Assembly (NCBI GenBank): GCA_965372015.1
Contig: CBDVAP010000036.1
Location: 1-23,058 of the forward strand
Reading direction: 5' to 3'
Origin: JACZSB01 sp965372015
GTDB lineage: Bacteria > Fidelibacterota > Marinisomatia > SCGC-AAA003-L08 > TS1B11
DNA: 23,058 nt
Below are positions 15,436-22,706 of the stretch, piece by piece. The notes beneath the pieces are model-generated. The model did no database searches and had not been told where the DNA came from. It saw nothing but the letters and a program-made list of their open reading frames with translations. Numbering within the stretch: the stretch's first letter is position 1; each line of letters opens with the position of its first letter. Made by a program: the position numbers and the translations under genes.

Positions 15436-16242
15436 ATGCTGGTTCAGATAAACAATCACTCGTTGCACTATATTGAACAGGGCTCCGGTGACGGTTTACC
15501 GGTGGTATTCATCCACGGCTTCCCGTTCAATTGCCGTATGTGGCAGCCCCAACTGGCCGCCCTGCCGGAGCGGATCCACGCCATAGCCTACGACATCCGG
15601 GGGCACGGCCGGAGCGCTGTGGGGGACGGCTTGTATTCGCTGGAGTTTTTCGTGGACGACCTGATGGCCCTGCTGGACCACCTGGAGTTGGAGCAGGTAG
15701 TGTTGTGCGGGTTATCCATGGGCGGCTACATCGCGCTGCGGGCCGTGGAGCGCCATGGGGAGCGGTTTGGCGCGCTGGTGCTGTGTGATACCCGCAGCGA
15801 GGCCGATAACGACCAGGCGCGGGTGAACCGGGCGACGGCTATCCGGGCCTTGGCCAAGGAGGGTGTCGCTGCCTTTGCCGACAATTTTGCGCAGCTGGTA
15901 TTCGCCCCGGCTACCTTCAAATCCAACCCGGCTGCCGTGGACCTGGTCAAGGAGCTGATCCGGGCCACCGACCCCCGGGCTATCGGCGGTACTCTCCTGG
16001 CCCTGGCCGCCCGCACCGATACTACCCCGGCCCTGCCGCAGATGGACCTGCCCGCCCTGGTGCTGGTGGGGGAGCACGACCGCCTCACGCCGCCCGATGC
16101 CGCCCAGGCCCTGGCCGAGCGACTGCCCCGGGCGGAACTGTATGAAATTCCCCGGGCCGGGCACATGAGCAACCTGGAAAACCCGGACTACTTCAATGAG
16201 CGGCTGTTCGCGTTTTTGGAGCAGATTGCCGGTTCCGGCTGA
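15436..16242 (+). CDS. Alpha/beta-fold hydrolase
   Basis: A 268-residue cytoplasmic hydrolase of the large alpha/beta-hydrolase superfamily, close in style to 3-oxoadipate enol-lactonase and BioH-like esterases. It has the oxyanion motif HGFPFNCRMW (from 28), the nucleophile elbow GLSMGG (S94), the acid in VGEHDRLTP and the histidine in AGHMSNLENP, so the catalytic triad is complete. A cap region lies between about 120 and 195. ATG 15436 has the Shine-Dalgarno GGAGGTGG. It stands alone, convergent with the minus-strand gene at 16323, so neighbours give no clue to the substrate. Confidence 0.85.
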   Translation: MLVQINNHSLHYIEQGSGDGLPVVFIHGFPFNCRMWQPQLAALPERIHAIAYDIRGHGRSAVGDGLYSLEFFVDDLMALLDHLELEQVVLCGLSMGGYIALRAVERHGERFGALVLCDTRSEADNDQARVNRATAIRALAKEGVAAFADNFAQLVFAPATFKSNPAAVDLVKELIRATDPRAIGGTLLALAARTDTTPALPQMDLPALVLVGEHDRLTPPDAAQALAERLPRAELYEIPRAGHMSNLENPDYFNERLFAFLEQIAGSG

Positions 16243-16322
16243 TATTTATTCTACTAAAGGGCTGATGCGCTGGGGCTCCCCGGATAGCTGCTGCTGGTGG
16301 GGCAAAGGAGGGCTGGGGCTGT

Positions 16323-16907
16323 TCAGGCGCTCTTTTTCTTCGACCTCGGCGACTCGATTTTCTCGATAACGCTTTTTATCTTCTCCAGCAACATGGTCTC
16401 GTAGCCTGTCAGGGTGTCGATGGCCACCGGTAGGCCCTTCTGGTCGTAGTCGGGACCGGATACCTCCGCCGACATTCGCAACACGATCGACTCGTAGGCC
16501 CGCCGGAAGAACTCGTTCATATCCTGGCGCAGGATATCATCGGTGACGAAGAATTCCACCGAGCGATAGTAGTCCGTCAGGTGGTCCAGGTTGCGGAACA
16601 GGTGCTTATATTTGTCGTCCACCATCCCGGATAAGGCGGACCGCTCGCTCTTGAGCCAAATCAGCAGTTCTTGGAAGGTGTTCTCCATACGCCCGGACAG
16701 GTCGGTGAGCACTTCCACCTGTTTATCCGTGAAGCTGGTGGACTTGGTGGTACGCTCCATGACCCGCAGTTTCAGGAAGGTCCACTTCTCATCCATGCGT
16801 AATACCCGGAACAGAGCAAACAGAAACAGGGCCACCGAAACCACGAACAGCACTACTGCAATCGCGATCAAGGTGCCGTCTAGAGAGACAATCGCTTGAT
16901 TTTCCAT
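16323..16907 (-). CDS. Unknown membrane-anchored helical protein
   Basis: A 194-residue protein not recognised from any family. An N-terminal hydrophobic helix (about 10-34, LIAIAVVLFVVSVALFLFALF) is followed by basic and charged sequence, so the bulk is probably cytoplasmic. The rest (40-185) is predicted almost wholly helical with heptad-like spacing. It contains a cluster of conserved-looking aromatic and acidic residues (LTDYYRSVEFFVTDDILRQD) and ends in a lysine-rich tail (SPRSKKKSA). The overall plan resembles inner-membrane scaffold proteins, but this is structural description only. AAGG precedes ATG 16907. Confidence 0.6.
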   Translation of the reverse strand: MENQAIVSLDGTLIAIAVVLFVVSVALFLFALFRVLRMDEKWTFLKLRVMERTTKSTSFTDKQVEVLTDLSGRMENTFQELLIWLKSERSALSGMVDDKYKHLFRNLDHLTDYYRSVEFFVTDDILRQDMNEFFRRAYESIVLRMSAEVSGPDYDQKGLPVAIDTLTGYETMLLEKIKSVIEKIESPRSKKKSA

Positions 16908-16988
16908 ACCTTAATAATAAGACTAAAACTGAGTCGAGGCAAGGGGGGAGAGGCCTGCCCGTAGCCGGGCACGGCGAGGCGGGCATAA

Positions 16989-17017
16989 GCAGTAGCAGTG
17001 GCAGTGGCAGTAGCAGG
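16989..17017 (+). repeat. GCAGT/GGCAGT short repeats, third array
   Basis: A run of GCAGTA, GCAGTG and GGCAGTG units in the gap between the divergent 16323 and rtcB genes, of the same family as the arrays flanking the polA tails. A small hairpin (GCCCGTAGCCGGGC, 16967-16980) precedes it. Confidence 0.7.
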
Positions 17018-17067
17018 GGTAGCGGGAACGGCAAACCTGCTGAGGTGTTAAATTCACCGGGGAGCCA

Positions 17068-18231
17068 ATGTTGGTGTATGACAAAAGCCGGCACCCGGTG
17101 AAGGCCTGGGTGGGGGACCTGGCGGAGATCGAGCCCCAGGCATTGCGGCAACTACACAATACCGCCAGCCTGCCGTTCATTTTCCGCCACGTGGCCGTGA
17201 TGCCCGACGTGCACTTCGGGTTGGGAGCCACCATCGGTAGCGTGATCGCTTCCGACCAAGCGGTGATCCCCTCGGCGGTGGGGGTGGACATCGGCTGCGG
17301 CATTCTGGCCGCCCGCACCGAACTCCAAGCCGGCGACCTGCCCCCCTCACTGGTCGAGATCAGGGGCCAGATCGAGCGGGCCATCCCCCTGGGGTTCCAT
17401 TCCCACCGGGACCCGGTATTGCCGGACTACAGTTTCAAGGAGCTGGCCTGTAAGGGGCAGATCAAAGGGGAGATCATCGAGCGGGGGGCGCGCCAGCTGG
17501 GCACCCTGGGCGGCGGCAACCACTTCATCGAAGTCTGCCTGGATGAGGAAGAGCGGGTGTGGATCATGCTCCACTCGGGGTCGCGCCACATCGGTTATAC
17601 GGTGGCCGACATCTACATCAAGGCGGCCAAGCGTCTCAGCCGGGAGGCCCACGTCGACCTGCCCGACGCCAACCTGGCCTACATCGACCGCAACCAGGAG
17701 CTGTTTGAACGCTACATCAACGACGCCTCTTTCTGCCAGGACTACGCCCGCCGCAACCGCTTGCTGATGCTCGACCTGGTGCACCGCATCCTGGAGCGCC
17801 TGCTCAGCCGCCGCCTGCCCCTCAGCGATCAGGTCCATTGCCACCACAACTACGTCTCCCGGGAGCGCCACTTCGGTAGCGATGTCTACGTCACCCGCAA
17901 AGGGGCGGTGCGAGCCCGGGAGGGAGAGCTGGGCATCATCCCCGGTTCCATGGGCACCCACAGCTACATCGTGCGGGGTAAGGGCCACCCCGAGTCGTTC
18001 CAGTCCTGCGCCCACGGCGCCGGTCGCACCATGAGCCGCAAGGCCGCCCGCAAACGCTTCACCCCCGCCGACCTGGCCCGCCAGACCAAGGGCATCGAGT
18101 GCCGCAAGGACAAGGGCGTCCTGGACGAGATACCCCAGGCCTACAAGGACATCGACCGGGTGATGGCCAACCAGCAGGACCTGGTGGAGGTGGTCCATAC
18201 CCTGCGCCAGGTGCTGTGCGTCAAGGGCTAG
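17068..18231 (+). CDS. rtcB: RtcB-type RNA-splicing ligase
   Basis: A 387-residue GTP- and Mn2+-dependent RNA ligase that joins 2',3'-cyclic-phosphate or 3'-phosphate ends to 5'-OH ends, used in RNA repair. Family motifs are intact: MPDVHFGLGATIGSV, GVDIGCGI (metal-binding Asp and Cys), TLGGGNHFIE, HSGSRHIG, HCHHNYV, GSMGTHSYIV and SCAHGAGRTMSR with the histidine that takes GMP (H316). Length fits the short bacterial RtcB form (E. coli 408). The Shine-Dalgarno GGGGAG lies just before ATG 17068. No rtcA, rtcR or archease gene is near. The last 83 bases recur in degraded form at 19259-19341. It is the only gene here that could counter RNA cleavage by the HepT toxin 11 kb away, though no link is shown. 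Confidence 0.95.
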   Translation: MLVYDKSRHPVKAWVGDLAEIEPQALRQLHNTASLPFIFRHVAVMPDVHFGLGATIGSVIASDQAVIPSAVGVDIGCGILAARTELQAGDLPPSLVEIRGQIERAIPLGFHSHRDPVLPDYSFKELACKGQIKGEIIERGARQLGTLGGGNHFIEVCLDEEERVWIMLHSGSRHIGYTVADIYIKAAKRLSREAHVDLPDANLAYIDRNQELFERYINDASFCQDYARRNRLLMLDLVHRILERLLSRRLPLSDQVHCHHNYVSRERHFGSDVYVTRKGAVRAREGELGIIPGSMGTHSYIVRGKGHPESFQSCAHGAGRTMSRKAARKRFTPADLARQTKGIECRKDKGVLDEIPQAYKDIDRVMANQQDLVEVVHTLRQVLCVKG

Positions 18232-18487
18232 ATGGGGCTGGGGGCTTTTAAAAGGGGTTGTCAATCCCGGTCCGTGCGCTTATATTACCATCCAAGCGGT
18301 TATCGACTGTTTTATATATAATGCATAATTTGTGGGAGCGACGGATTGCATTTTCGGCGCATATATCGTGTTTGCCGCTGGCAATCCTTGTTGCTGGAAA
18401 GCAGAGAATGTTGCTATAGACGTTCTTTGAGTGGCCGCAACAGTACTATTTGTTATAGTTGTCACGTTGATTAAAGGGGGACCCACC
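18232..18487. other. Intergenic region between rtcB and the lipoprotein gene
   Basis: AT-richer than its neighbours. GGCTTTTAAAAGGGG at 18244 contains the perfect palindrome CTTTTAAAAG, but I would not call it a terminator without a U-run. Several TATA-like stretches (18313-18320, 18453-18459) could serve as -10 boxes; none has a convincing partner. Confidence 0.35.
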
Positions 18488-19228
18488 ATGAAAATACGCT
18501 ATCTACTCGCAACCACCATACTCATCTTTGCGTCGCTATTCTCGGGCTGCTGCTGTCCACCAGTTGAGCAGAAAGCCGAGACTCCGCTGGTGGTCTACGC
18601 TGTGCAGTCCGACCTGGACGTGGGGGCCACGGTGGCTGTCGAAACCCAGTTCGGCCTGGATACGGTAATCACTGTCGGTAAACTGACCAACATCGGTATG
18701 CCGGCCTACAAGGTCCACAACCGGGCGGACCTGCCCTCTTGCGCGCCGGAGGTGCTGCCGCTGACCGGTTATGATGTCGGGACGTACGACTCCACGATCT
18801 ACAAGGTGCACTTGAAGGACCAGTTCGGCGAGGGGGATTTCATCGCCGGACCGGCAGTGGTTCTGGCTGTCCCGGTAGATTCCATGGACTTCGGGGGAAA
18901 GAACCTGCGCGGGAAAAAGTATCCCAGCCATCTGCTGGTGTATAAGTTGCAAGGGGACAGCCCGGCCGATTCGTTGACCATCTTCACCAGAGATGCGTTC
19001 GGTACGCTGGAACTTCAGCTGTGGAAAGTGGTCAGTTTGGCGGAACCGGCGCTGAAGAACGAACAGGGCGACCTGCCGGGGCAGAAACCGCTTAAATGCT
19101 ATCAGGTAATCGGCAGGGATTCACTCGGCATTAACGCCCAGTTCATTGACCAGTTCGGCATTCCCCGGACAGTGGTCCTGCAGCCGATCCTGTTCTGCGA
19201 TCCGGCGGAGAAAAAGAGACTGGACTAG
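18488..19228 (+). CDS. Lipoprotein with repeated DQFG-type beta units (DUF7450-like)
   Basis: A 246-residue secreted lipoprotein. The signal sequence ends SLFSGC (C21, followed by two more Cys). The mature part has recurring motifs: ETQFGLDTV, LKDQFGEGDF, TRDAFGTLEL and FIDQFGIPRT, each followed by a beta-rich segment. Two of the units end in V-x-P-type strands and one ends LFCDPAEK. The last unit (LKCYQVIG...DQFG...LFCDPAEK) resembles the DUF7450 family as I remember it; this is a recollection, not a search. Function unknown; probably periplasmic or surface-exposed. The start at 18488 is chosen over 18431 for its Shine-Dalgarno (AAAGGGGG) and intact signal peptide. A diverged copy of its last 47 bases lies at 21412-21458. 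Confidence 0.65.
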   Translation: MKIRYLLATTILIFASLFSGCCCPPVEQKAETPLVVYAVQSDLDVGATVAVETQFGLDTVITVGKLTNIGMPAYKVHNRADLPSCAPEVLPLTGYDVGTYDSTIYKVHLKDQFGEGDFIAGPAVVLAVPVDSMDFGGKNLRGKKYPSHLLVYKLQGDSPADSLTIFTRDAFGTLELQLWKVVSLAEPALKNEQGDLPGQKPLKCYQVIGRDSLGINAQFIDQFGIPRTVVLQPILFCDPAEKKRLD

Positions 19229-19258
19229 TGATAGGGGCCTAGCGTAGCGCCGGTTTCC

Positions 19259-19341
19259 ACATCGACCGGGTGATGGCCAACCGGTAGGACCTGTTGGAGG
19301 AGGTCTACACCCTGCGCCGGGTGCTGTGCGTGAAGGGCTGA
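19259..19341 (+). pseudogene. Remnant of an rtcB 3' end
   Basis: Aligns without gaps to the last 83 bases of rtcB (18149-18231, spacing exactly 1110 bp) with ten mismatches. The reading frame is kept to the stop: IDRVMAN, then an internal TAG, then DLLEEVYTLRRVLCVKG-stop, against DLVEVVHTLRQVLCVKG in the intact gene. Similarity begins abruptly at its 5' edge. The amber codon and several amino-acid changes show it is not functional and is older or from a different rtcB than the neighbour. Confidence 0.9.
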
Positions 19342-19454
19342 GGTTTACTGCCTGTTGTCACTAATGGGGTGAGTGAGGGAGTGAAAAATTTCGGGAGCCA
19401 GGGGATGATATACACTCCTCAACTTTATAAAAATGGAGATTGGACGGCTTAATT

Positions 19455-20522
19455 ATGCCAGATTTCACCTGTATTGCTCCGTACATTGTTGTTATAATGT
19501 TTCTTTTGTTCCTGCCACTTACTGCACTGACGTACTACTTTTTCCGACGAGGTCGACGAGAAGCTGAAGTCCAGCGCATATTTAAAGTTCTGGATATTGA
19601 CCCGGAATATAAGAAAGCCTTCGATCATGATGCCAAACAGCGCGGCCGCTACATGGTTCTGGCAGTAGGATATGCGGTGATGATTTCAATTGCTGGCCTG
19701 TCACTGCTTTTCTTGGGAGGCAGGATGAAGTTAGATGAATTCCCAACTATATTGATCGGCACTGTGCAGTTTCCGCAATCCGGATCAAGGTTTATATTCA
19801 GTATGGCATTCCTCGGTGCTTATTTGTGGGGGCTGCAGCATGTCTTGCGACGGTATTCAATGAACGATCTGACTCCCGGCGTCTACTACACCCTCAGCAT
19901 CAGGATGATCTTGGCTGCCGTAATTGCACTTTTGATCTTTAATGCTTACAATGCCATTGCCGATAGAAGTGCTACGGTGGAAGGAATCACGACTAGTATC
20001 TGGCCGGTCCTGGCTTTCCTGATCGGCATGTTTCCACAAAGAGGGTTGCATTGGCTTACGGACCGACTCTCTATATTTTCTTCAAAGTCTCATTCTACCG
20101 TAAGTGAAAGACCTCTCGAAATGATCGAAGGTATGACGATCCACGACAGATTGCGTCTGGACGAACTAGGTATTGATAACTGCTTCGATCTGGCCAATAC
20201 CGATTTCGTTCCGCTTATGATCAATACGCCTTACGGGGCACGCGAGCTCCTAGATTGGATTCTCCAGGCGAAGTTGTGTGTTCATTTCGGCGAAGCGGTG
20301 AAGGATCTACGCCTGCACAGCATCAGGACGATCATTGATCTGGGATCATTTGATGAGGAGGACATCGGGAAGATAGCGGAAACCTCGGCCGCAACAAAAT
20401 CAGCACTGCTGCAGGCGAGCCAATATGCGAAAAACGACCCGGATATCCAACGCTTGCGTGCAATAGTACACAAGCTGGGCCATTTTACGGCGATAGAGGA
20501 GAACGAGGCTGAACCCGGATAG
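19455..20522 (+). CDS. Unknown multi-pass membrane protein with C-terminal helical domain
   Basis: About 355 residues, no family recognised. Hydrophobic segments near 8-29, 66-88, 112-132, 143-165 and 178-196 suggest four or five membrane spans. From about 215 the protein is soluble: it begins PLEMIEGMTIHDRLRLDELG and continues as repeated short helices (ELLDWILQAKL, DLRLHSIRTIIDLG, DIGKIAETSAATKSALLQAS). ELGIDNCFDLA and HSIRTIIDLG look like helix-hairpin-helix-style repeats. A sensor or effector platform is possible, but nothing shows an activity. The start is uncertain: ATG 19455 or in-frame TTG 19440, which lies directly after GGAGA. It is AT-richer than the operons to the left and lies between two gene-tail remnants. 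Confidence 0.6.
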   Translation: MPDFTCIAPYIVVIMFLLFLPLTALTYYFFRRGRREAEVQRIFKVLDIDPEYKKAFDHDAKQRGRYMVLAVGYAVMISIAGLSLLFLGGRMKLDEFPTILIGTVQFPQSGSRFIFSMAFLGAYLWGLQHVLRRYSMNDLTPGVYYTLSIRMILAAVIALLIFNAYNAIADRSATVEGITTSIWPVLAFLIGMFPQRGLHWLTDRLSIFSSKSHSTVSERPLEMIEGMTIHDRLRLDELGIDNCFDLANTDFVPLMINTPYGARELLDWILQAKLCVHFGEAVKDLRLHSIRTIIDLGSFDEEDIGKIAETSAATKSALLQASQYAKNDPDIQRLRAIVHKLGHFTAIEENEAEPG

Positions 20523-20593
20523 CCGCAACGGTCAGCGGGGCTTGACCTGGGGCATTTATATGGCGATATTGAACCTAATCATAGGAGGCACTC

Positions 20594-20908
20594 ATGCAAA
20601 TCTATTGGTTTACGAAGTCCATACCCGAATTTGCCGGCCTGCCAGCTGATGAGCGCAGGCGGATATGGGTAGCCACTCGCTGGAAAGTCCTCCGGTACTG
20701 GCAGCTGTGGGCCATAGCTTTCGCTATCGGATTGCCAACCGGCCTCGGCCTCACACAGATCCCATCAACAGTCGAGCGCCTGCTTGTGGCTGTCCTGGTC
20801 GTTGGGCTGCTGGGCGTACTTTTACGCCCGGTGGAAGTTCACCTGAGGCGCCGGGCTATGCGCGAGCTGGCGGATCGTCCACTATCACAGCCGCAGGATG
20901 ATGCCTGA
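20594..20908 (+). CDS. Small membrane protein, unknown
   Basis: A 104-residue protein. A charged N-terminal region (ADERRRIWVATRWKVLRYW) precedes two hydrophobic helices (about 37-55 and 62-79), followed by a basic segment (RPVEVHLRRRAMRELADR). A strong Shine-Dalgarno (AGGAGGCAC) lies before ATG 20594, which supports real translation. No family is recognised. It lies 71 bp after the 19455 gene and 42 bp before the GYD pseudogene, on the same strand. Confidence 0.6.
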   Translation: MQIYWFTKSIPEFAGLPADERRRIWVATRWKVLRYWQLWAIAFAIGLPTGLGLTQIPSTVERLLVAVLVVGLLGVLLRPVEVHLRRRAMRELADRPLSQPQDDA

Positions 20909-20950
20909 TCCAATTACCGATATTGAGTAGCAAATCACAGGAGGTGACCC

Positions 20951-21262
20951 ATGCCGACTTTCATACTGATGACCAAACTCTCCCAGGACAGCCTGGGCAG
21001 GCTCAGGGACCGCCAGGAAATGGGCACTCGCTGGCTGGATGCGGTCAAGCAGGCCTGTCCCGACATCCACTGGATCGACCACTATGCCCTGTTGGGCTCC
21101 GCCCTGTAGGGCCCCTACGATTTCATGGATATCTACGAGGCCCCCGACCAGGAGGAAGCCGCCAAGGTGGCCATGATCACCATGGAAAAGGGGGCCATGT
21201 CAGCCGAGACCTGGGGCGCGGTGCCCTACAAGCGCTTCCTGGAGCTGGCTAGGAAACTCTAG
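20951..21262 (+). pseudogene. GYD-domain protein gene interrupted by an in-frame stop
   Basis: The frame reads MPTFILMTKLSQDSLGRLRD... and, after a TAG at 21107-21109, continues GPYDFMDIYEAPDQEEAAKV...RFLELARKL to a stop at 21260-21262. Both halves are the ~95-residue GYD-domain family (small cytosolic alpha/beta proteins of unknown function), whose normal sequence runs HYALLGPYD. Here a 15-bp tandem duplication adds five codons, one of them TAG, inside that stretch. Removing it restores a perfect family match. A very good Shine-Dalgarno (AGGAGGTGA) precedes ATG 20951, so inactivation looks recent. Amber read-through cannot be excluded but no supporting feature is seen. Confidence 0.88.
21086..21115 (+). 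repeat. 15-bp tandem duplication that breaks the GYD gene
   Basis: GCCCTGTTGGGCTCC is followed directly by GCCCTGTAGGGCCCC, two mismatches in 15. The second copy's T-to-A change turns TTG into the stop TAG. Confidence 0.9.
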
Positions 21263-21685
21263 GGCCGGCGGGCGGATCAGCGTTCAGCGGATAGCAAGAG
21301 GATTAACCGCCAAGTGCGCCAAGTTGACAGCAGACTGCAATGATCCGGCGGCAATTAAATAGCGATATAATAACATATAATTGCTTTCTTAGCGCTTGCA
21401 TTGTAGATTGTAGCCGATGTTGTTATGTGATCCGGCGGAGAAAGATAGATTTGACTGAATTGCAGAGAAAATAAGAACACATGAGGGGGGACGCGAGGAG
21501 GTCGATGCGTCGGGTAAAAGGATAATGATCCTAGGATTAGAGGAGAGATAAATAACTAATGCGGAATGAGATTTTAAGCAGAAAACGTATTTTAATTTTC
21601 GATTTGATAAATTGAATCCAAGGATGTATCTTAAGTTATCTCACCCAGTTGATGCTTTTTCAAAATATCTTAAAAGGACCATGTG
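21263..21685. other. Gene-free accessory region with a gene-tail remnant
   Basis: About 420 bases with no supported gene. It contains AACCGCCAAGTGCGCCAAG (21304-21322), a low-complexity motif of a kind common between genes. It also has GCAATTA/TAATTGC inverted arms (21352-21383), the word TGATCCGGCGG twice (21342-21352 and 21428-21438), the lipoprotein tail remnant (21412-21458), and a purine-rich stretch (21481-21560). Composition shifts to strongly AT-rich by about 21560. AAAAGGA at 21672-21678 is the Shine-Dalgarno of the next gene. Confidence 0.5.
21412..21458 (+). pseudogene. Remnant of a second copy of the 18488 lipoprotein gene's 3' end
   Basis: Aligns without gaps to 19182-19228 (spacing 2230 bp), 37 of 47 bases identical. 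The frame is kept to the stop: PMLLCDPAEKDRFD-stop against PILFCDPAEKKRLD-stop. Amino-acid changes are mostly conservative (I/M, F/L, L/F) and two codon changes are silent. It therefore looks like the tail of a diverged paralogue rather than a decayed direct duplicate. A TAG lies just upstream in this frame, so nothing longer is coded. Confidence 0.8.
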
Positions 21686-22699
21686 ATGGCAAAAGTCTCC
21701 AATCCAATGCAACTTCGGCTTGAACTCCAACTTAACCCCGTAGCTGATGAAGTTTCAGCGATAACGGCAGTGGTAAGGCCAATAATCAAAAGCCTTTTAT
21801 ACTCACTAAAATCAGACGTTGTTTCTGAAGTAGGAGGATATGAAAATATCAAGCTCAAAATGCTACCGAGACTTTATAGACCAGGTGATAGGGATTGTGG
21901 TTTGTGTTTTGAATATGCTGTACATGACGCATTAAGCACTGAGAATCAATCCGTTGTTGAAAGAGTAAATGATGCGCTGAGTAAATATTGTAATATAAAT
22001 GGAAACAATCCAACATCACTTCTATTTGGAGCAGAAAAAAGTGGCGCCTTAAACTTAATTAACACAGCAAAAGATCGCCTAACAGATGAATCAAGCCTTC
22101 TTTATGGTACTCGTGGTCGACCGGCAAAATTGAAACACCACATCGATAGTATTGCCGCTGCATTTAGGAGGAAGGAAGTACGTGAAGCACTCCCTTGGAG
22201 CATTTCCGGTACATGGAAATGTGATCTCTTTGTAGGATATACCGATATAGATCGGTGGGTCGAAACAACAGTTAAGATTAATCCCACACATTTAGAAGGT
22301 GCAAGGGGTCTCAGAATAGGTATCGTACCGGCACGGCAAGGGCTGAGTGATTCTCTCAGATTAGATTCCAAAAGAAATCTAGTTATTTGTCCACTTCCTC
22401 ATGATGGTGATTTCATGGAAGTGTTTTACCAGGGGTGGGTGGTCGTTCAACAATTTCTAGCTTCGGATGCAAAATTACCAAAAGAAGTTTATTTACCACG
22501 TCAAGCAGAGAGACAAGTTGCTAGATTTTTAGAGGAAAGGCGGGAGTTTCCTATAGTGGATGTGCTGGAAGCTATTTATCCGTTATCTCAGCCGGAACTA
22601 CTCGATACAAAAGAGCAGGAAGTTGATGCCATTAATACACGGGAAACTACAGAGATTGAAACCGATACGATAATCGCACCAATTGCTCGTTCGGTATAG
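21686..22699 (+). CDS. Unknown AT-rich gene, possible restriction-like nuclease
   Basis: A 337-residue soluble protein of no recognised family. A weak PD-(D/E)XK-like arrangement can be read: E76 in CFEYAVHDAL, D180 in GTWKCDLFVG and E193/K197 in WVETTVKINP, with alternating hydrophobic strands around the last two. HLEGARGLRIGIVP and LVICPLPHDGDFMEVFYQGW follow. This spacing is unorthodox, so the nuclease idea is a hypothesis. ATG 21686 is preferred over GTG 21683 because of its distance to AAAAGGA. The gene is clearly AT-richer than the rest of the window, which marks it as acquired. A terminator-like hairpin overlaps its last codons. Confidence 0.55.
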   Translation: MAKVSNPMQLRLELQLNPVADEVSAITAVVRPIIKSLLYSLKSDVVSEVGGYENIKLKMLPRLYRPGDRDCGLCFEYAVHDALSTENQSVVERVNDALSKYCNINGNNPTSLLFGAEKSGALNLINTAKDRLTDESSLLYGTRGRPAKLKHHIDSIAAAFRRKEVREALPWSISGTWKCDLFVGYTDIDRWVETTVKINPTHLEGARGLRIGIVPARQGLSDSLRLDSKRNLVICPLPHDGDFMEVFYQGWVVVQQFLASDAKLPKEVYLPRQAERQVARFLEERREFPIVDVLEAIYPLSQPELLDTKEQEVDAINTRETTEIETDTIIAPIARSV

Positions 22700-22706
22700 T
22701 TTTTTT
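22661..22706 (+). terminator. Possible Rho-independent terminator
   Basis: ACCGATACG (22661-22669) pairs with CGTTCGGT (22688-22695) with one bulged T. Seven Ts follow at 22700-22706. The loop is long (18 bases), which lowers confidence. It overlaps the 3' end of the 21686 gene. Confidence 0.4.

Noticed and set aside
17347..18264. Long minus-strand open frame opposite rtcB
   Set aside because: It is the antisense shadow of a GC-rich gene; the plus strand carries every RtcB motif.
20951..21262. Selenocysteine or pyrrolysine recoding at the internal TAG
   Set aside because: The TAG lies in a tandem duplication that inserts five codons absent from the family, so a mutation explains it better; no insertion element is visible.
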